64,000 nucleotides of DNA from assembly GCA_937902995.1 (NCBI GenBank), contig CALEKY010000114.1, forward strand, positions 1 through 64,000, given 5' to 3'. This DNA comes from an uncultured Sinobacteraceae bacterium (GTDB taxonomy: Bacteria > Pseudomonadota > Gammaproteobacteria > Steroidobacterales > Steroidobacteraceae). The notes below the pieces were generated by a model. The model was not told where the DNA came from. It saw only the letters and a program-made list of their open reading frames with translations, and did not search any database. Below are positions 8,970 through 17,827 of this stretch, in pieces (within the stretch, counting starts at the first letter, position 1; the number at the start of each line of letters is the position of its first letter). The translations under genes and the position numbers were made by a program.

Positions 8970-9779
8970 CTATGGTCCCGGCTGCGGCGCGATGCCAACC
9001 GGAAGGAGCGTTTCGACGGTCAATTGCGGAGGGAGTCTAGAGTTGCGGTCGCAATTCAGCGTGCCGCGCACCACGCGCACACCGAGCTTACGGAACACGG
9101 ATTTCGACATCTGGTCCAGCAGCTCGCAGTCTTCGGCGTCCAGCCTGATCGTGCGGCGAGAGAGCGTCACTTCTTGGCGCTGAGCCGCATAAATGATCGG
9201 ATCGTTCATGGCGGCTTCCGGTTTGCGCGTCACTCTGGAGATGAGCTCGCGTCGCGACTTGTCGCGTTTGATCTCTTCCATGATTTTCGGCGTCAGCTCC
9301 ACCAACGTCATGAGGCGGACGCGTATATGTGCAATGTCCTCGCGGCTGCTGCGGCGACCGCGATAGCGATCCATCGAAGTGCCGAAACGATCCCTCGACC
9401 CGAATGCATCGTGGAAGGCATCGTCCAACGGATCGTTCTGCACGACGAACTCGTCGCAGCCGATCACATCCACCTCGAGATCGTCCCTCGCGCCAACGGC
9501 AACCAAGATAGTTGCAATACGACCCTCGAGCTCGTAGCACGGAAGATTGCTGCGGCTGGCGCGGTAGGAAAAACCGACTTCGTGCGCTTTGAAGACAGCG
9601 GTGACGACCTCTTGCCCCTGTTCTTGCCGCTGCTCTTGTCGTTCTCGCTCATCCTGTTGGTCTTGCTCCGGTGCAGGCTGCGCCACTCCGCACCAAGCCG
9701 CGGCGGTTAGAACCGCAGCGAGGCAAGCGCGTGCGACTGCAAGTTCGCAACCGACACGTTGGAAGCGTTTGACTGTCAT
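8970..9779 (-). CDS. Exported protein of unknown family with Q/E-rich linker
   Basis: A 269-residue protein that I do not recognise. It starts with a hydrophobic export signal (about residues 10-35), then a strikingly polar linker of glutamine, glutamate and arginine (about residues 36-57), then a globular part with many charged residues and a segment about processing-like helices (LMTLVELTPKIMEEIKRDKSRREL). The ATG at 9779 is chosen because of a GGAGCGG site just upstream. The opposite-strand frame 9024-9710 is open too but lacks domain-like character. Its stop codon borders heptad element H3. Confidence 0.6.
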   Translation of the reverse strand: MTVKRFQRVGCELAVARACLAAVLTAAAWCGVAQPAPEQDQQDERERQEQRQEQGQEVVTAVFKAHEVGFSYRASRSNLPCYELEGRIATILVAVGARDDLEVDVIGCDEFVVQNDPLDDAFHDAFGSRDRFGTSMDRYRGRRSSREDIAHIRVRLMTLVELTPKIMEEIKRDKSRRELISRVTRKPEAAMNDPIIYAAQRQEVTLSRRTIRLDAEDCELLDQMSKSVFRKLGVRVVRGTLNCDRNSRLPPQLTVETLLPVGIAPQPGP

Positions 9780-9906
9780 GGTCCGCTCCGCAGCAGACAC
9801 CGTCGATAGCGCGTTGAGTGTAAGCCTCGCTAGGACGCAATTCGAGTCGTACCTTCATCGAGCTGGAATGACCCGCCCGCTACAGTCCGGATTCGTGGCG
9901 CGACTT

Positions 9907-11274
9907 CTATTCCCAGCGATATGTGCCCCAGTCGGCAGCGTCCCAGACGGAGGCAGGTTCGGGGAGAGGCCCCGGATCGAAGAGCGTGATCTGTCCTAGG
10001 TCGATGCGTGTCGAGCGTTTGATGTCATCTGCCAGTGCTCGCATTGCTGGAAGCGACGTGTCGCCCCAGGTGCCCGTATCCAACCGACGGATGAGCAACG
10101 TGAAACCGACTGCGCGGTCGAGATGGGTCGGACCGCCGTGGCCAGCTGTATCGGACCACAACAATCGGAACAAGTGCGCCGTACCGGCGCGCTGCAGCGT
10201 GCGCACGTACGCGAGTTTGTCGGAAGCCGGATCGACAGGGTCGTCGTTGTCGACATTCACGAGCGGATCCGCGATTTGGCCCGTGTACGTAAGCATTCCC
10301 TCGACGCGACGAACGGCGCTGGGATTCGCTCGAATGCGCGGTGCCTTGGCGAGCGAGCGAAGATCGGCGCCGAGATCCAGACCAGCCCTGCGATACAGCA
10401 TCTCCACCATCGCCTTGCGCCCGGACCGCTCGAGAAGCTCTGCGTAATCCGTGTTGGTGTTCCACGAGACATTGCCGCCAGCGATTCGCTCCACACCCGC
10501 GCGTACTGGCACAGCGGTGGCAAACGCGAAGTTCTCGGCGATCTGATCGAGCTGGCTGTCGTAATCGTTCGGATCGGGTTTGGGCTTGTCGCGCGACGAC
10601 CACGGCGCGAATTGTTGAACCGCCGCCGCAAGCGCAAGTCGTGCGCGCCCTTGCGGCGTTGCCGTGGCCTTCGCGAGCAACGCGTTCAATGCACGCATCT
10701 CTTGTTCCACGTCGACATTGACGATGGTCAGCGACGAGTCGGGATCGACCAGGGTCTTCAGCACGAACAGCGCATGGAGCTTGTTGTTGAGCACGGCGAT
10801 TTCGCCAGCACCGCCGCCCGCGCTCATGAAGCCGCCGTCGAAAACTCCGGGATAGAGCTCGAGACCCAATCGCACGACGAATGCGCCGCGAGAGTTTCCG
10901 CTTGCGAGCGTGCGCTTCGGCACGCCCCATTTCTCGGCGAAACGGCGGCGCACTTCCAGTAGATGATCGACCGCTTTCAAGAAGTCGTAGCCCACTGGCT
11001 CGCGAGTCGTTCCGGCAAGCGCGTAACCTTGCTCGAGCAGCCAATCGTCGAACGCGCTCGGCCGGCGAATCGGCTGCGGCGATGGGCCGTCCGAAGAACG
11101 CTGCAGAAAACCTGCTCCGTCGAGATCCAACAGCAGCGCGCCGTTCCAGTCTTGCGGCTTCCGAGCCAGCCAGTGCGTGCCATCGTCGAACGTGCCGGAG
11201 ATTTCCTCGATCGGCACCGTCGCCGCCCACACCGGCGCGAGCACGAATGCGAACAAGAGCGCCGTGAGACGCAT
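9907..11274 (-). CDS. Secreted alpha/beta-hydrolase-fold protein
   Basis: A 455-residue protein with a clean signal peptide (MRLTALLFAFVLAPVWAA). A nucleophile elbow GNSRG places the likely catalytic serine at residue 128; the C-terminal region contains DTAGHGGPTHLDRA, whose histidine could complete a triad. The fold resembles tannase/feruloyl-esterase-like or DUF6351-type hydrolases, but I cannot assign a family with certainty. It is the last gene of a minus-strand set with a second hydrolase (32 bases upstream) and a TonB receptor, which suggests action on a substrate taken up by that receptor. Confidence 0.75.
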   Translation of the reverse strand: MRLTALLFAFVLAPVWAATVPIEEISGTFDDGTHWLARKPQDWNGALLLDLDGAGFLQRSSDGPSPQPIRRPSAFDDWLLEQGYALAGTTREPVGYDFLKAVDHLLEVRRRFAEKWGVPKRTLASGNSRGAFVVRLGLELYPGVFDGGFMSAGGGAGEIAVLNNKLHALFVLKTLVDPDSSLTIVNVDVEQEMRALNALLAKATATPQGRARLALAAAVQQFAPWSSRDKPKPDPNDYDSQLDQIAENFAFATAVPVRAGVERIAGGNVSWNTNTDYAELLERSGRKAMVEMLYRRAGLDLGADLRSLAKAPRIRANPSAVRRVEGMLTYTGQIADPLVNVDNDDPVDPASDKLAYVRTLQRAGTAHLFRLLWSDTAGHGGPTHLDRAVGFTLLIRRLDTGTWGDTSLPAMRALADDIKRSTRIDLGQITLFDPGPLPEPASVWDAADWGTYRWE

Positions 11275-11306
11275 CGAGATCCCCTATTCCGCTGCGTCAG
11301 CGGGCT

Positions 11307-12287
11307 TCAATCGATGCCCTTCTTCTCGACGTGCCACAACGGATTCGTGCACAACGTGCAGTCCTTGCCGACGAAATACTTCGCTGCCTTGGGATCGCCC
11401 TTGAGCTGCCAATCGAGCCACGCCACGCCGACCTCGCCGAACCATCCGGCGCCAGGGTGGCGGAACGTGCCGCCGTGACCGACATTGAGATTGCCCTTGA
11501 AGATCGGCACGTGATTGATCTTCTGGAAATCGTCTTCGGCCTGCGGATACGCGATGTCGGACGGACCGCCGATGAAGTACGCAATCGGCGCGTGCAGCTT
11601 CTGGAGATCTTCCTTCTTCGCGCTACTCAAGCGCGTCGCAATCGAATCCGCGCCCGATGGAAACGTACCGCTGTTCCAAAGCACGCTGGTCTTGATGCGC
11701 GGATCGCCGGACACTGCGATCGTTTGCAAACCGCCGCAGGACTGACCCATGACCGCGATGCGCTCGGGGTCGAGGCGTTGGTAATACGAACTGTCCTTGC
11801 GCTCGTTTTCCTTCAAAGCCCAATCGATCGCATGGATGAGCTGTTCGTCCTTGCTCGCGGGCAACGGCACTTGCGGCTCTCCGGACTGCACTCGATCGCG
11901 GTTGGCCGCAAAGGCCGGCAGCGGCGCGTCTTTGGGTCCGATGGAAATGACCAGATAGCCGTGCGAGGCCACTTGTGTGAGAAACACCTCGAACAACCGG
12001 CCGGCATTCGCGCACGCACCGTTGCCCCAGCTCACGATGGGCAACGCCGTATCGCCCTTGAAAGGCGTCAGGTCCGCCGGGCGATAGATCGTGTGCGTCG
12101 GCAAGCCAGGATCGGTTTCGACCGTGACCGCATAAGGCCCGGGAGGGTTGTTCTTCGGCGGCGGCGCATCGGGCGGTTCTGCCAAGCTGGCCGTCGGACG
12201 CGCGTTGGCCGGCGCCGCTTGTTGTTGCGCTTGAAGCTGCGTGCTCGCGACGAACAGCGCCAATGCAGCGATCGTGTATCGCTTCAT
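11307..12287 (-). CDS. Secreted alpha/beta hydrolase
   Basis: A 326-residue exported hydrolase. The signal peptide ends near QLQAQQQ and is followed by a proline/alanine-rich linker. The core has VSWGNGACAN (oxyanion region, residues 85-94) and nucleophile elbow GQSCGG with serine 183; a late histidine in NVGHGGTF is a plausible base. It resembles the dienelactone-hydrolase/PET-hydrolase-like families. It lies between the TonB receptor gene (81 bases upstream) and a second hydrolase (32 bases downstream) on the same strand, so probably one operon. Confidence 0.8.
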   Translation of the reverse strand: MKRYTIAALALFVASTQLQAQQQAAPANARPTASLAEPPDAPPPKNNPPGPYAVTVETDPGLPTHTIYRPADLTPFKGDTALPIVSWGNGACANAGRLFEVFLTQVASHGYLVISIGPKDAPLPAFAANRDRVQSGEPQVPLPASKDEQLIHAIDWALKENERKDSSYYQRLDPERIAVMGQSCGGLQTIAVSGDPRIKTSVLWNSGTFPSGADSIATRLSSAKKEDLQKLHAPIAYFIGGPSDIAYPQAEDDFQKINHVPIFKGNLNVGHGGTFRHPGAGWFGEVGVAWLDWQLKGDPKAAKYFVGKDCTLCTNPLWHVEKKGID

Positions 12288-12317
12288 AGTTCCCCCCGGG
12301 GCTAGTCATGGCAGCAA

Positions 12318-12356
12318 CCGCCCGGAGCGCCCGCTTCACCACGAGCGCTCGGGCGG
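12318..12356 (-). terminator. Strong intra-operon hairpin downstream of the TonB receptor
   Basis: A 12-bp stem (CCGCCCG-AGCGC arm at 12318-12330 with one bulged G; GCGCTCGGGCGG at 12345-12356) encloses a 14-base loop. It sits between the receptor stop and the first hydrolase start. No T-tract follows on the minus strand, so it may tune downstream expression or stabilise the receptor mRNA rather than end transcription. Confidence 0.45.
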
Positions 12357-12368
12357 CGCACACCTATA

Positions 12369-14990
12369 TCACCACGTCTTGCGCAGGCTCAACGCGAACA
12401 GTCTGCCGATCGGACTTGCCGTCTGCGGATCGTAGCCGCCCACGATGTTCACGAACGGCGGATCCTCGTCGGTCAGATTCTGCACGTTCAATGCGATCGA
12501 CAAGCCGTCCACCAGCGAGCTCAGGTCGTAACCGATGTGCAGGTCGATCGTCAGATAGTCGTCGATGTCGCGCTCGGGCGTGACGCCGGTCTGTCTGTAG
12601 TCGCCGACGTAGTTGGCGAAGGCCACCACATCGAGCGGACCGCGCCGCCAACCGAGATCCGCGCGGCTGCGGAATCGCTGCGGGAAATTGAGCGTATCGA
12701 CAACATCGATGTGCGGTGCACCTGGTGCGATGGCTGTCGTCAGCTTCGTGAAGTAGGACGCGTTCAAGCCGGCCGTGATGTCGCCGATTCCGGTCTCCCA
12801 GCGATAGCGAATATCGGTATCGATGCCCTTCGCAATCGTGCTGCCGACATTCTGACGCCGACCATCCTGAATGTAGGTCACGGCTTCCGCATTGATCGGC
12901 GAGTTGATCGGCAATCCGGAGTTCAGCAATGCATTCACTTGGTCAGGCGTCGGATCCAGGATCCGATAGCGTGCGTAGATCGGATTGGTCAGCAAGCCAG
13001 CGGTGCCGCGCAAACCGACGATCTGATTCTCGTATTCGAGACTGAAGTACGTCAGCGATGCACGCAGTCCGGGAAGCGATGCCGGGTGCAAATCGATGCC
13101 GACCGACCACGTCGTCGCCTCTTCCGGCTTCAGATCGGGATTGCCGCCCGCAAGGCCGATACCGAAGCAGGTCGTGGCCGGCGGACGATGCGAGCACGGC
13201 AGCGTGTCGCCATACAGGCCGTAACCGCCCGAACGCGGATCGTTCTCTGCAAGACCCGGCGCCCGGAACGACGTGCCCCAGCTCCCGCGCAACGTCAGCG
13301 CGTCGAACGGCACCCAGCGCAAGCCGATCTTCGGATTGAACGTATCGCCGAAATCGCTGTAGTCCTCGTAGCGTCCGGCCAAGCTGAGCTCGAGGTTGCG
13401 AGCGCCGGCCGTCGCGTTCCCTGCACCAAAGATTGGAATCAACGCTTCGGCGAACACAGCGTACACATCGCGTCCGGCATCGCTCGGCACGAAGACGGGC
13501 GCAACGGCGGAACCGGAGGTCAACAGACCGCCGAGACCTTCCTCGCGATACTCCGCACCCACAGCAAGCTTCACGCTACCGCCGGGAAGCTCGAATGCCG
13601 TACCGTCCGCTTGCGCGGCGAACATCGTGAGCTCCGTGTCGCCTTGAATGACGAACAGGCCATTGCGAACGGCGGCGACCGTTGCGGGATTCGAGATTCC
13701 GCCGCTGCCGAACGGGTTGAATGCTTGAGCAGGATCCGGATTCGCGAGCGCCGCATTGATGCCGCCAGGCGTGGTGTTCACGTTCTCGCGGCGCTTGACC
13801 ACGTCTTCGCTACGGCCATGCGCGCCATAGACTTCCAACCGCCAATCTTTGCCGAGCTCTTTCGTCAAACCGACAATGGCTTCCCACGAATCGGCAAACC
13901 CCGGGGTGTTCGGCAATCCGCCGTCGCGCGCGAAATCGTATTGAACGGTGATCGGACCGGTACCGCCGGTTGGATTGACATAGAACGGATTGGCGTTCGT
14001 CACCGTCAGGTTGGCCGTGATGCTCGCGGCCTGCAGCGAGAACGTGCGGTGCGACCAATAGCCTTCCGCAAAGAGCGTCAACGTGTCGGTGAGATCCTGG
14101 GTCGCCGACAAGAACACGCTCGTGCGGTTCAAGTCGGGAATGATGTCGCCATTCTTGATGCTGTCGCACAAGTTGCGCGTGTTGGGCGTGAGCGAGCTCG
14201 GATCGAGAATGCCCGTCGAGTTCGCCGGAATCGCATACGACACGCCGTCGACGACGATGTTGCCCGGTACGCATTGCTGCGAACGAAAATCCGACCCGCC
14301 GCGCGAACGCAGATCGCTCGTGTAGAAATCGCGGTCCTTGCCTTCGAGCGCGCTGTGATACGTGTGATCCGCGGCAATCATCAGGTGGCCGCCTTTCCAA
14401 TCGAAACCGACGAGTTGCGAGACGGACCAGTCGTAATACTCGTCCGCCATGCCGTAGCGCATCGCGCTCTCGGCGCCCGTGAAGTTGCGGCGCGGAATCA
14501 TGTTCACGACGCCCGTTACAGCATCGGAGCCGTAGATCGCCGAACCGCCGTCCGCCACGACTTCGAGCCGTTCGAGCGCGATCGAAGGAATGACCGATGC
14601 GTCGGTGATTTGCCCTTGCGTACCGGCCGCCGGCATACGTCGGCCGCCGATCAGGAGCAGCGTCGCATTCGAGCCGATGCCGCGCAGGTTCACGGCAACG
14701 CTTCGCGTGACGTTCGCAGCTCCGTTCTGCGCGGACGATGCCGTTTCGGAAGCGCCGAGCCCGACGATCTGCGGTACTTTGCGAATCAGATCGCCGGTCG
14801 AAGGCGCACCGGCTTCGACGATGACCTCGCGATCGAGCGCGATCACCGTCGAGCCGACGCTCTCGGCGCCGCGAATACGGCTTCCCGTGACGACGACTTG
14901 CTCAACCTCTTGCGCGAATGTCGTGGTGTAAGTCTGCGCGAATCCAAGTGCTGTCAATGCGCATAGCGCGACGGAAGATCGACGTGTCAT
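12369..14990 (-). CDS. TonB-dependent outer-membrane receptor
   Basis: An 873-residue receptor. Start 14990 is fixed by GGGGGGAAAC directly upstream and gives a signal peptide ending at TTFAQ. The TonB box and plug follow (EQVVVTGSRIRG; GGSAIYGSDAVTGVVNMI), with the extended C-terminal motif GYDPQTASPIGRLFALSLRK typical of large receptors with the PF00593 barrel and terminal aromatic W. It heads a minus-strand set with two secreted alpha/beta hydrolases. A TTGTNNACAA dyad lies about 80 bases upstream, beside the GntR regulator gene. The ligand is likely an organic compound or its ester rather than iron, by context only. Confidence 0.9.
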   Translation of the reverse strand: MTRRSSVALCALTALGFAQTYTTTFAQEVEQVVVTGSRIRGAESVGSTVIALDREVIVEAGAPSTGDLIRKVPQIVGLGASETASSAQNGAANVTRSVAVNLRGIGSNATLLLIGGRRMPAAGTQGQITDASVIPSIALERLEVVADGGSAIYGSDAVTGVVNMIPRRNFTGAESAMRYGMADEYYDWSVSQLVGFDWKGGHLMIAADHTYHSALEGKDRDFYTSDLRSRGGSDFRSQQCVPGNIVVDGVSYAIPANSTGILDPSSLTPNTRNLCDSIKNGDIIPDLNRTSVFLSATQDLTDTLTLFAEGYWSHRTFSLQAASITANLTVTNANPFYVNPTGGTGPITVQYDFARDGGLPNTPGFADSWEAIVGLTKELGKDWRLEVYGAHGRSEDVVKRRENVNTTPGGINAALANPDPAQAFNPFGSGGISNPATVAAVRNGLFVIQGDTELTMFAAQADGTAFELPGGSVKLAVGAEYREEGLGGLLTSGSAVAPVFVPSDAGRDVYAVFAEALIPIFGAGNATAGARNLELSLAGRYEDYSDFGDTFNPKIGLRWVPFDALTLRGSWGTSFRAPGLAENDPRSGGYGLYGDTLPCSHRPPATTCFGIGLAGGNPDLKPEEATTWSVGIDLHPASLPGLRASLTYFSLEYENQIVGLRGTAGLLTNPIYARYRILDPTPDQVNALLNSGLPINSPINAEAVTYIQDGRRQNVGSTIAKGIDTDIRYRWETGIGDITAGLNASYFTKLTTAIAPGAPHIDVVDTLNFPQRFRSRADLGWRRGPLDVVAFANYVGDYRQTGVTPERDIDDYLTIDLHIGYDLSSLVDGLSIALNVQNLTDEDPPFVNIVGGYDPQTASPIGRLFALSLRKTW

Positions 14991-15436
14991 GTTTCCCCCC
15001 GTTCTAGTTGTCGGCCCTCGTTGTCGGCCCGTGCCGCTCCATGCGTCGCCGTGCCTGTCCACCTAATTGTTGACAATCCTGTCGCCAATTCCTAGATTGG
15101 CAGAACAAGAAGAAAATCGCCACGGTTTGTTCGGATCAGAGGGGGGCTTATGCAACTTCCTGTCGGCTCGAGCGCGACAGCACTGACAGCGCCGACGATG
15201 CCGGCTTTGGCGCGAGAAAGCGCCCCATCGAGCACTCTGGAGGTTATTCGCGTCACCGACCGTACGATCCGCGGCATTCCGGCACCCGGCTCCTCCGACA
15301 TTGCACAGGAAAATGGCAATGTCTCTTGTGATAGCCGGAACGCCTCGCCGCTCGGTCGGTTCGTGTCGCGCGTTGTTACGAAAAAGTGCTGAGACCGGTC
15401 TTCACGGCACGCGCTTCGCTCGACGACCGCGCGCCC
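14991..15436. other. Non-coding upstream region of the TonB receptor operon
   Basis: This 446-base gap between the receptor start and the regulator stop holds no convincing gene. Two short frames (15092-15319 minus, 15150-15392 plus) lack ribosome-binding sites and protein-like composition. The region should contain the receptor promoter and includes the dyad at 15066-15077. I cannot pick a certain -35/-10 pair. Confidence 0.5.
15066..15077. promoter_or_regulatory. Putative GntR-type operator ATTGT-TG-ACAAT
   Basis: A perfect inverted repeat of five bases per arm with a two-base spacer. It fits the TTGTNNACAA form common for GntR regulators of the FCD class and lies 76-87 bases upstream of the TonB receptor start codon. 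An eight-base-specific twin of this motif lies on the other side of the regulator gene at 16184-16193. Confidence 0.5.
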
Positions 15437-16126
15437 TCATTCGAGCTCGGCCTCGAGCTCCGACAGAGCTTCGAGGCCTTCGACGATGTGCTCGCGCATG
15501 AAACGCTCGGCGTCTTTCGCCCGGCCGCGCGCGATTGCATCGGTAATGCGCTTGTGTCCGGCGTTGGCTTTGTCGATGCGGCGCGCGTTGTAGAACGTCG
15601 AGAACAGCAGCCGATAGATCGGCACTTGCAAGCGTTCGACGAACATCCGCACGTACTCGTTGCCGGAGCCCTCGATGATGAGCCGATGCCACTCGTCGTT
15701 GAGTCGGGCGAAGCGTTCATGGTCGCCCGTGTGCTCGAGCGAATTGAGCTGCTCCTGCAGCTCGACGAGACGCGCCTTCAACTCGGGCGCGTCTGCAGCG
15801 GCAAAGTCGTGGGCCGCCAACCCCTCGAGGGCCATACGGGCGCGATATATTTGACGGATTGCATCGCGACTGAAGCGCGTGACCGAAGCGCCGCGAAACT
15901 CTTCGATCGTGACCAGTCCCTCGCTGGACAGACGCCGCAACGCCTCGCGAACGCGGCTGCGGCTCGTGCCCAGCTCGCGAATGATGTCGGCTTCGACGAG
16001 CCGCTGACCCGGAACGAACCGCCCGCGGCGGATTCGCTCGCGAATCCAATTGGCAGTGTCGGTCACCGAAGGCACTGCGGCGCGGGTCGTGACCTTCGCA
16101 CGCTTCGTAGCGGTGTTCTTGCGCAT
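15437..16126 (-). CDS. GntR family transcriptional regulator, FCD (FadR) class
   Basis: A 229-residue repressor-type regulator. Residues 20-80 form the winged helix-turn-helix (GQRLVEADIIRELGTSRSRVREALRRL). Residues 88-220 are the helical FCD ligand-binding domain, with the expected metal-ligand set D144, H147, H191 and H213. FCD regulators usually bind carboxylates or related metabolites and control the adjacent catabolic operon. It is divergent from the CapA-TRAP-dehydratase operon and lies just upstream of the TonB receptor operon; TTGTNNACAA dyads flank it on both sides. Autoregulation and control of both arms is my inference. Confidence 0.88.
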   Translation of the reverse strand: MRKNTATKRAKVTTRAAVPSVTDTANWIRERIRRGRFVPGQRLVEADIIRELGTSRSRVREALRRLSSEGLVTIEEFRGASVTRFSRDAIRQIYRARMALEGLAAHDFAAADAPELKARLVELQEQLNSLEHTGDHERFARLNDEWHRLIIEGSGNEYVRMFVERLQVPIYRLLFSTFYNARRIDKANAGHKRITDAIARGRAKDAERFMREHIVEGLEALSELEAELE

Positions 16127-16183
16127 CGACGTGAGGAATGGAAAAGGAGCCGTGTAGAGGCGCGCGCAGTATGGTCAACTTCT

Positions 16184-16193
16184 TTGTGCACAA
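16184..16193. promoter_or_regulatory. Putative GntR operator TTGTGCACAA
   Basis: A perfect 10-bp palindrome in the 103-base divergent region between the GntR gene and the CapA-like gene. It lies 36 bases before the CapA start codon and 57 bases from the regulator start. It shares the TTGTNNACAA form with the site at 15066-15077. Confidence 0.6.
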
Positions 16194-16229
16194 TCAACAG
16201 GTGGCTTTGAGTCCCAAAGCTTTTGTCGA

Positions 16230-17336
16230 ATGACTTTCGTCGATTTGGTTTTCTCGGGCGATCTCGTTCTCGACGAGCCGAACCCCGACCACTGGCTTGG
16301 CGGCATTGCGCCTGCATTACAAAGGGCCGACTTGGCTATCGGCCATTTGGAAGTGCCGCACAGCCGACGCGGCACCGAGCTCGCCGGCGATGTGCCGGCA
16401 CCCGGCGCGGACCCAGCGCATCTGCCGGCCTTGCAACGGGCCGGTTTCGATGCCGTCTCGCTCGCTGGCAACCACATTGCGGATCTCGGTGCCGACGGCA
16501 TCGTCGACACTTGCGAGGGATTGAAGCGCCTCGGCATTCGGTTCACCGGCGCCGGCATCGATCTGAAATCCGCGTCCGCACCCGCTCACCTCGAGGTGCG
16601 GAATCGACGCGTGGCGTTGCTGAGCTTCAATTGCGTCGGTCCCGAGGCTTCCTGGGCAACACCCGACCGTGCCGGCTGCGCATTCGTGAGGGTGGAAACC
16701 GCCGACGGTTCGCCGATTGCCCCGGCGGCACCGCTCGAACGTCCGAACGCGCAATCGCTCGCAGACATGTCGGCCGCCATCGCGAGCGCACGACGCGATG
16801 CAGACTTGGTGATCGTCGCCTTGCACAAAGGCATCGTGCACACGCCGGCGCGTCTGGCTCCGTACGAGCGGCCGATCGCGCATGCGGCAATCGATGCCGG
16901 CGCCGATATCGTCGTCGCGCATCATGCGCACATCGTGCGCGGGATCGAGATCTATCGCGGCAAGCCGATTTTCCATGGGCTCGGCAACGGTTGCGTCGTC
17001 ACGCGCGCGCTGAGTCCGAATCAATCGCACGCCGCCCGCGCAGCGTGGGCTCGCAAGCGGCGAGAGCTGTTCGGTTTCGAGCCGGATCCTGCTTACGAGC
17101 TCGCGCCCTTTCACCCCGAAGCGGTGAACAGCATGCTTGGCCGCGTCCGCGTGCACGAAGACGGTCGATTGCAAGTCGGATTCACGCCCGTACACGTGGA
17201 ACCGCCCGGGCGTCCTGTTTTGGCACATGGCGAGACTGCTGATCGTGTCATCGCCTATATCGAGCACATCACTGTTGCGGCAGGGCTGCCTCCCCTCGCA
17301 ACGACGCGCTCTGGAGACGATGCGTGGCTGAACTGA
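16230..17336 (+). CDS. CapA family metallophosphatase-like protein
   Basis: A 368-residue protein of the PGA_cap/CapA family (calcineurin-like metallophosphatase fold). Diagnostic pieces are FSGDLVLDEPNPD at the start, SLAGNHIADLG (Asn-His metal-site motif) around residues 72-82, VVAHHAHIVRG and IFHGLGN. CapA was first linked to poly-gamma-glutamate capsule, but many members are unlinked to capsule and their substrate is unknown. No signal peptide is seen, so it is probably cytoplasmic. It is the first gene of the operon and overlaps dctQ by 13 bases. Its role with a TRAP transporter and CoA enzymes is unexplained. Confidence 0.82.
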   Translation: MTFVDLVFSGDLVLDEPNPDHWLGGIAPALQRADLAIGHLEVPHSRRGTELAGDVPAPGADPAHLPALQRAGFDAVSLAGNHIADLGADGIVDTCEGLKRLGIRFTGAGIDLKSASAPAHLEVRNRRVALLSFNCVGPEASWATPDRAGCAFVRVETADGSPIAPAAPLERPNAQSLADMSAAIASARRDADLVIVALHKGIVHTPARLAPYERPIAHAAIDAGADIVVAHHAHIVRGIEIYRGKPIFHGLGNGCVVTRALSPNQSHAARAAWARKRRELFGFEPDPAYELAPFHPEAVNSMLGRVRVHEDGRLQVGFTPVHVEPPGRPVLAHGETADRVIAYIEHITVAAGLPPLATTRSGDDAWLN

Positions 17337-17827
17337 GAACATCCGAAGAAGCCGAATCGCGCACGCCACCGCGCTATGGCGTGTTGTTCTACATCGGCGC
17401 GGCCGGCTTGATGCTCGCAATGTTCATCGAGGCGATCGCGGTCACCGGCCGACATCTCGGCGTACCGTTGCTGGGGGCGCTCGAGCTCATCCAAGCCGCC
17501 ATTCTGATCACCGCCACTGCATCGATGCTGTCGGCCACGTTGGCCGATGCACATGCATCCGTTCGTCTACTGCTTGCGCGCCTCTCGCCGGTCGGCCGGG
17601 AGTGGTTGCAGCGCGGCGCCTACATCCTCTCGGCGGCATTTTTCGCGCTGCTGACCGTGGCCGAAGTGTGGCTCGCAGCGGAAGCGTGGAACGAATTCGA
17701 GCAAAGCGAGATCTTGCACATTCCCTTTCGACCGCTGCGCATCATCGTCGTCGTCATGACGGCCGCGGTCGCGGTGACGTTTGCGTACAAGGCGCTACGC
17801 GCCACGACGAGAGGGCGCGGCGAATGA
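17324..17827 (+). CDS. dctQ: TRAP transporter small permease (DctQ)
   Basis: A 167-residue membrane protein with four predicted transmembrane helices (about residues 19-40, 50-75, 94-117 and 132-155), the layout of DctQ subunits. It partners DctM in sodium-driven import of carboxylates delivered by a periplasmic binding protein. The GTG start has a GGAGA site 7 bases upstream and lies inside the end of the CapA-like gene. Its stop overlaps the dctM start (ATGA), indicating coupled translation. Sequence identity in this family is low, so the call rests on topology plus context. Confidence 0.85.
   Translation: MAELRTSEEAESRTPPRYGVLFYIGAAGLMLAMFIEAIAVTGRHLGVPLLGALELIQAAILITATASMLSATLADAHASVRLLLARLSPVGREWLQRGAYILSAAFFALLTVAEVWLAAEAWNEFEQSEILHIPFRPLRIIVVVMTAAVAVTFAYKALRATTRGRGE

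Noticed and set aside
12537..14966. An 809-codon open frame on the plus strand opposite the TonB receptor gene.
   Set aside because: Its translation is arginine- and valine-rich without domain signatures, while the minus-strand frame is a textbook TonB receptor. It is a shadow of high-GC codon bias.
15092..15392. Two short frames upstream of the TonB receptor operon considered as small genes.
   Set aside because: No ribosome-binding sites, poor protein character, and the region is needed for promoter elements.
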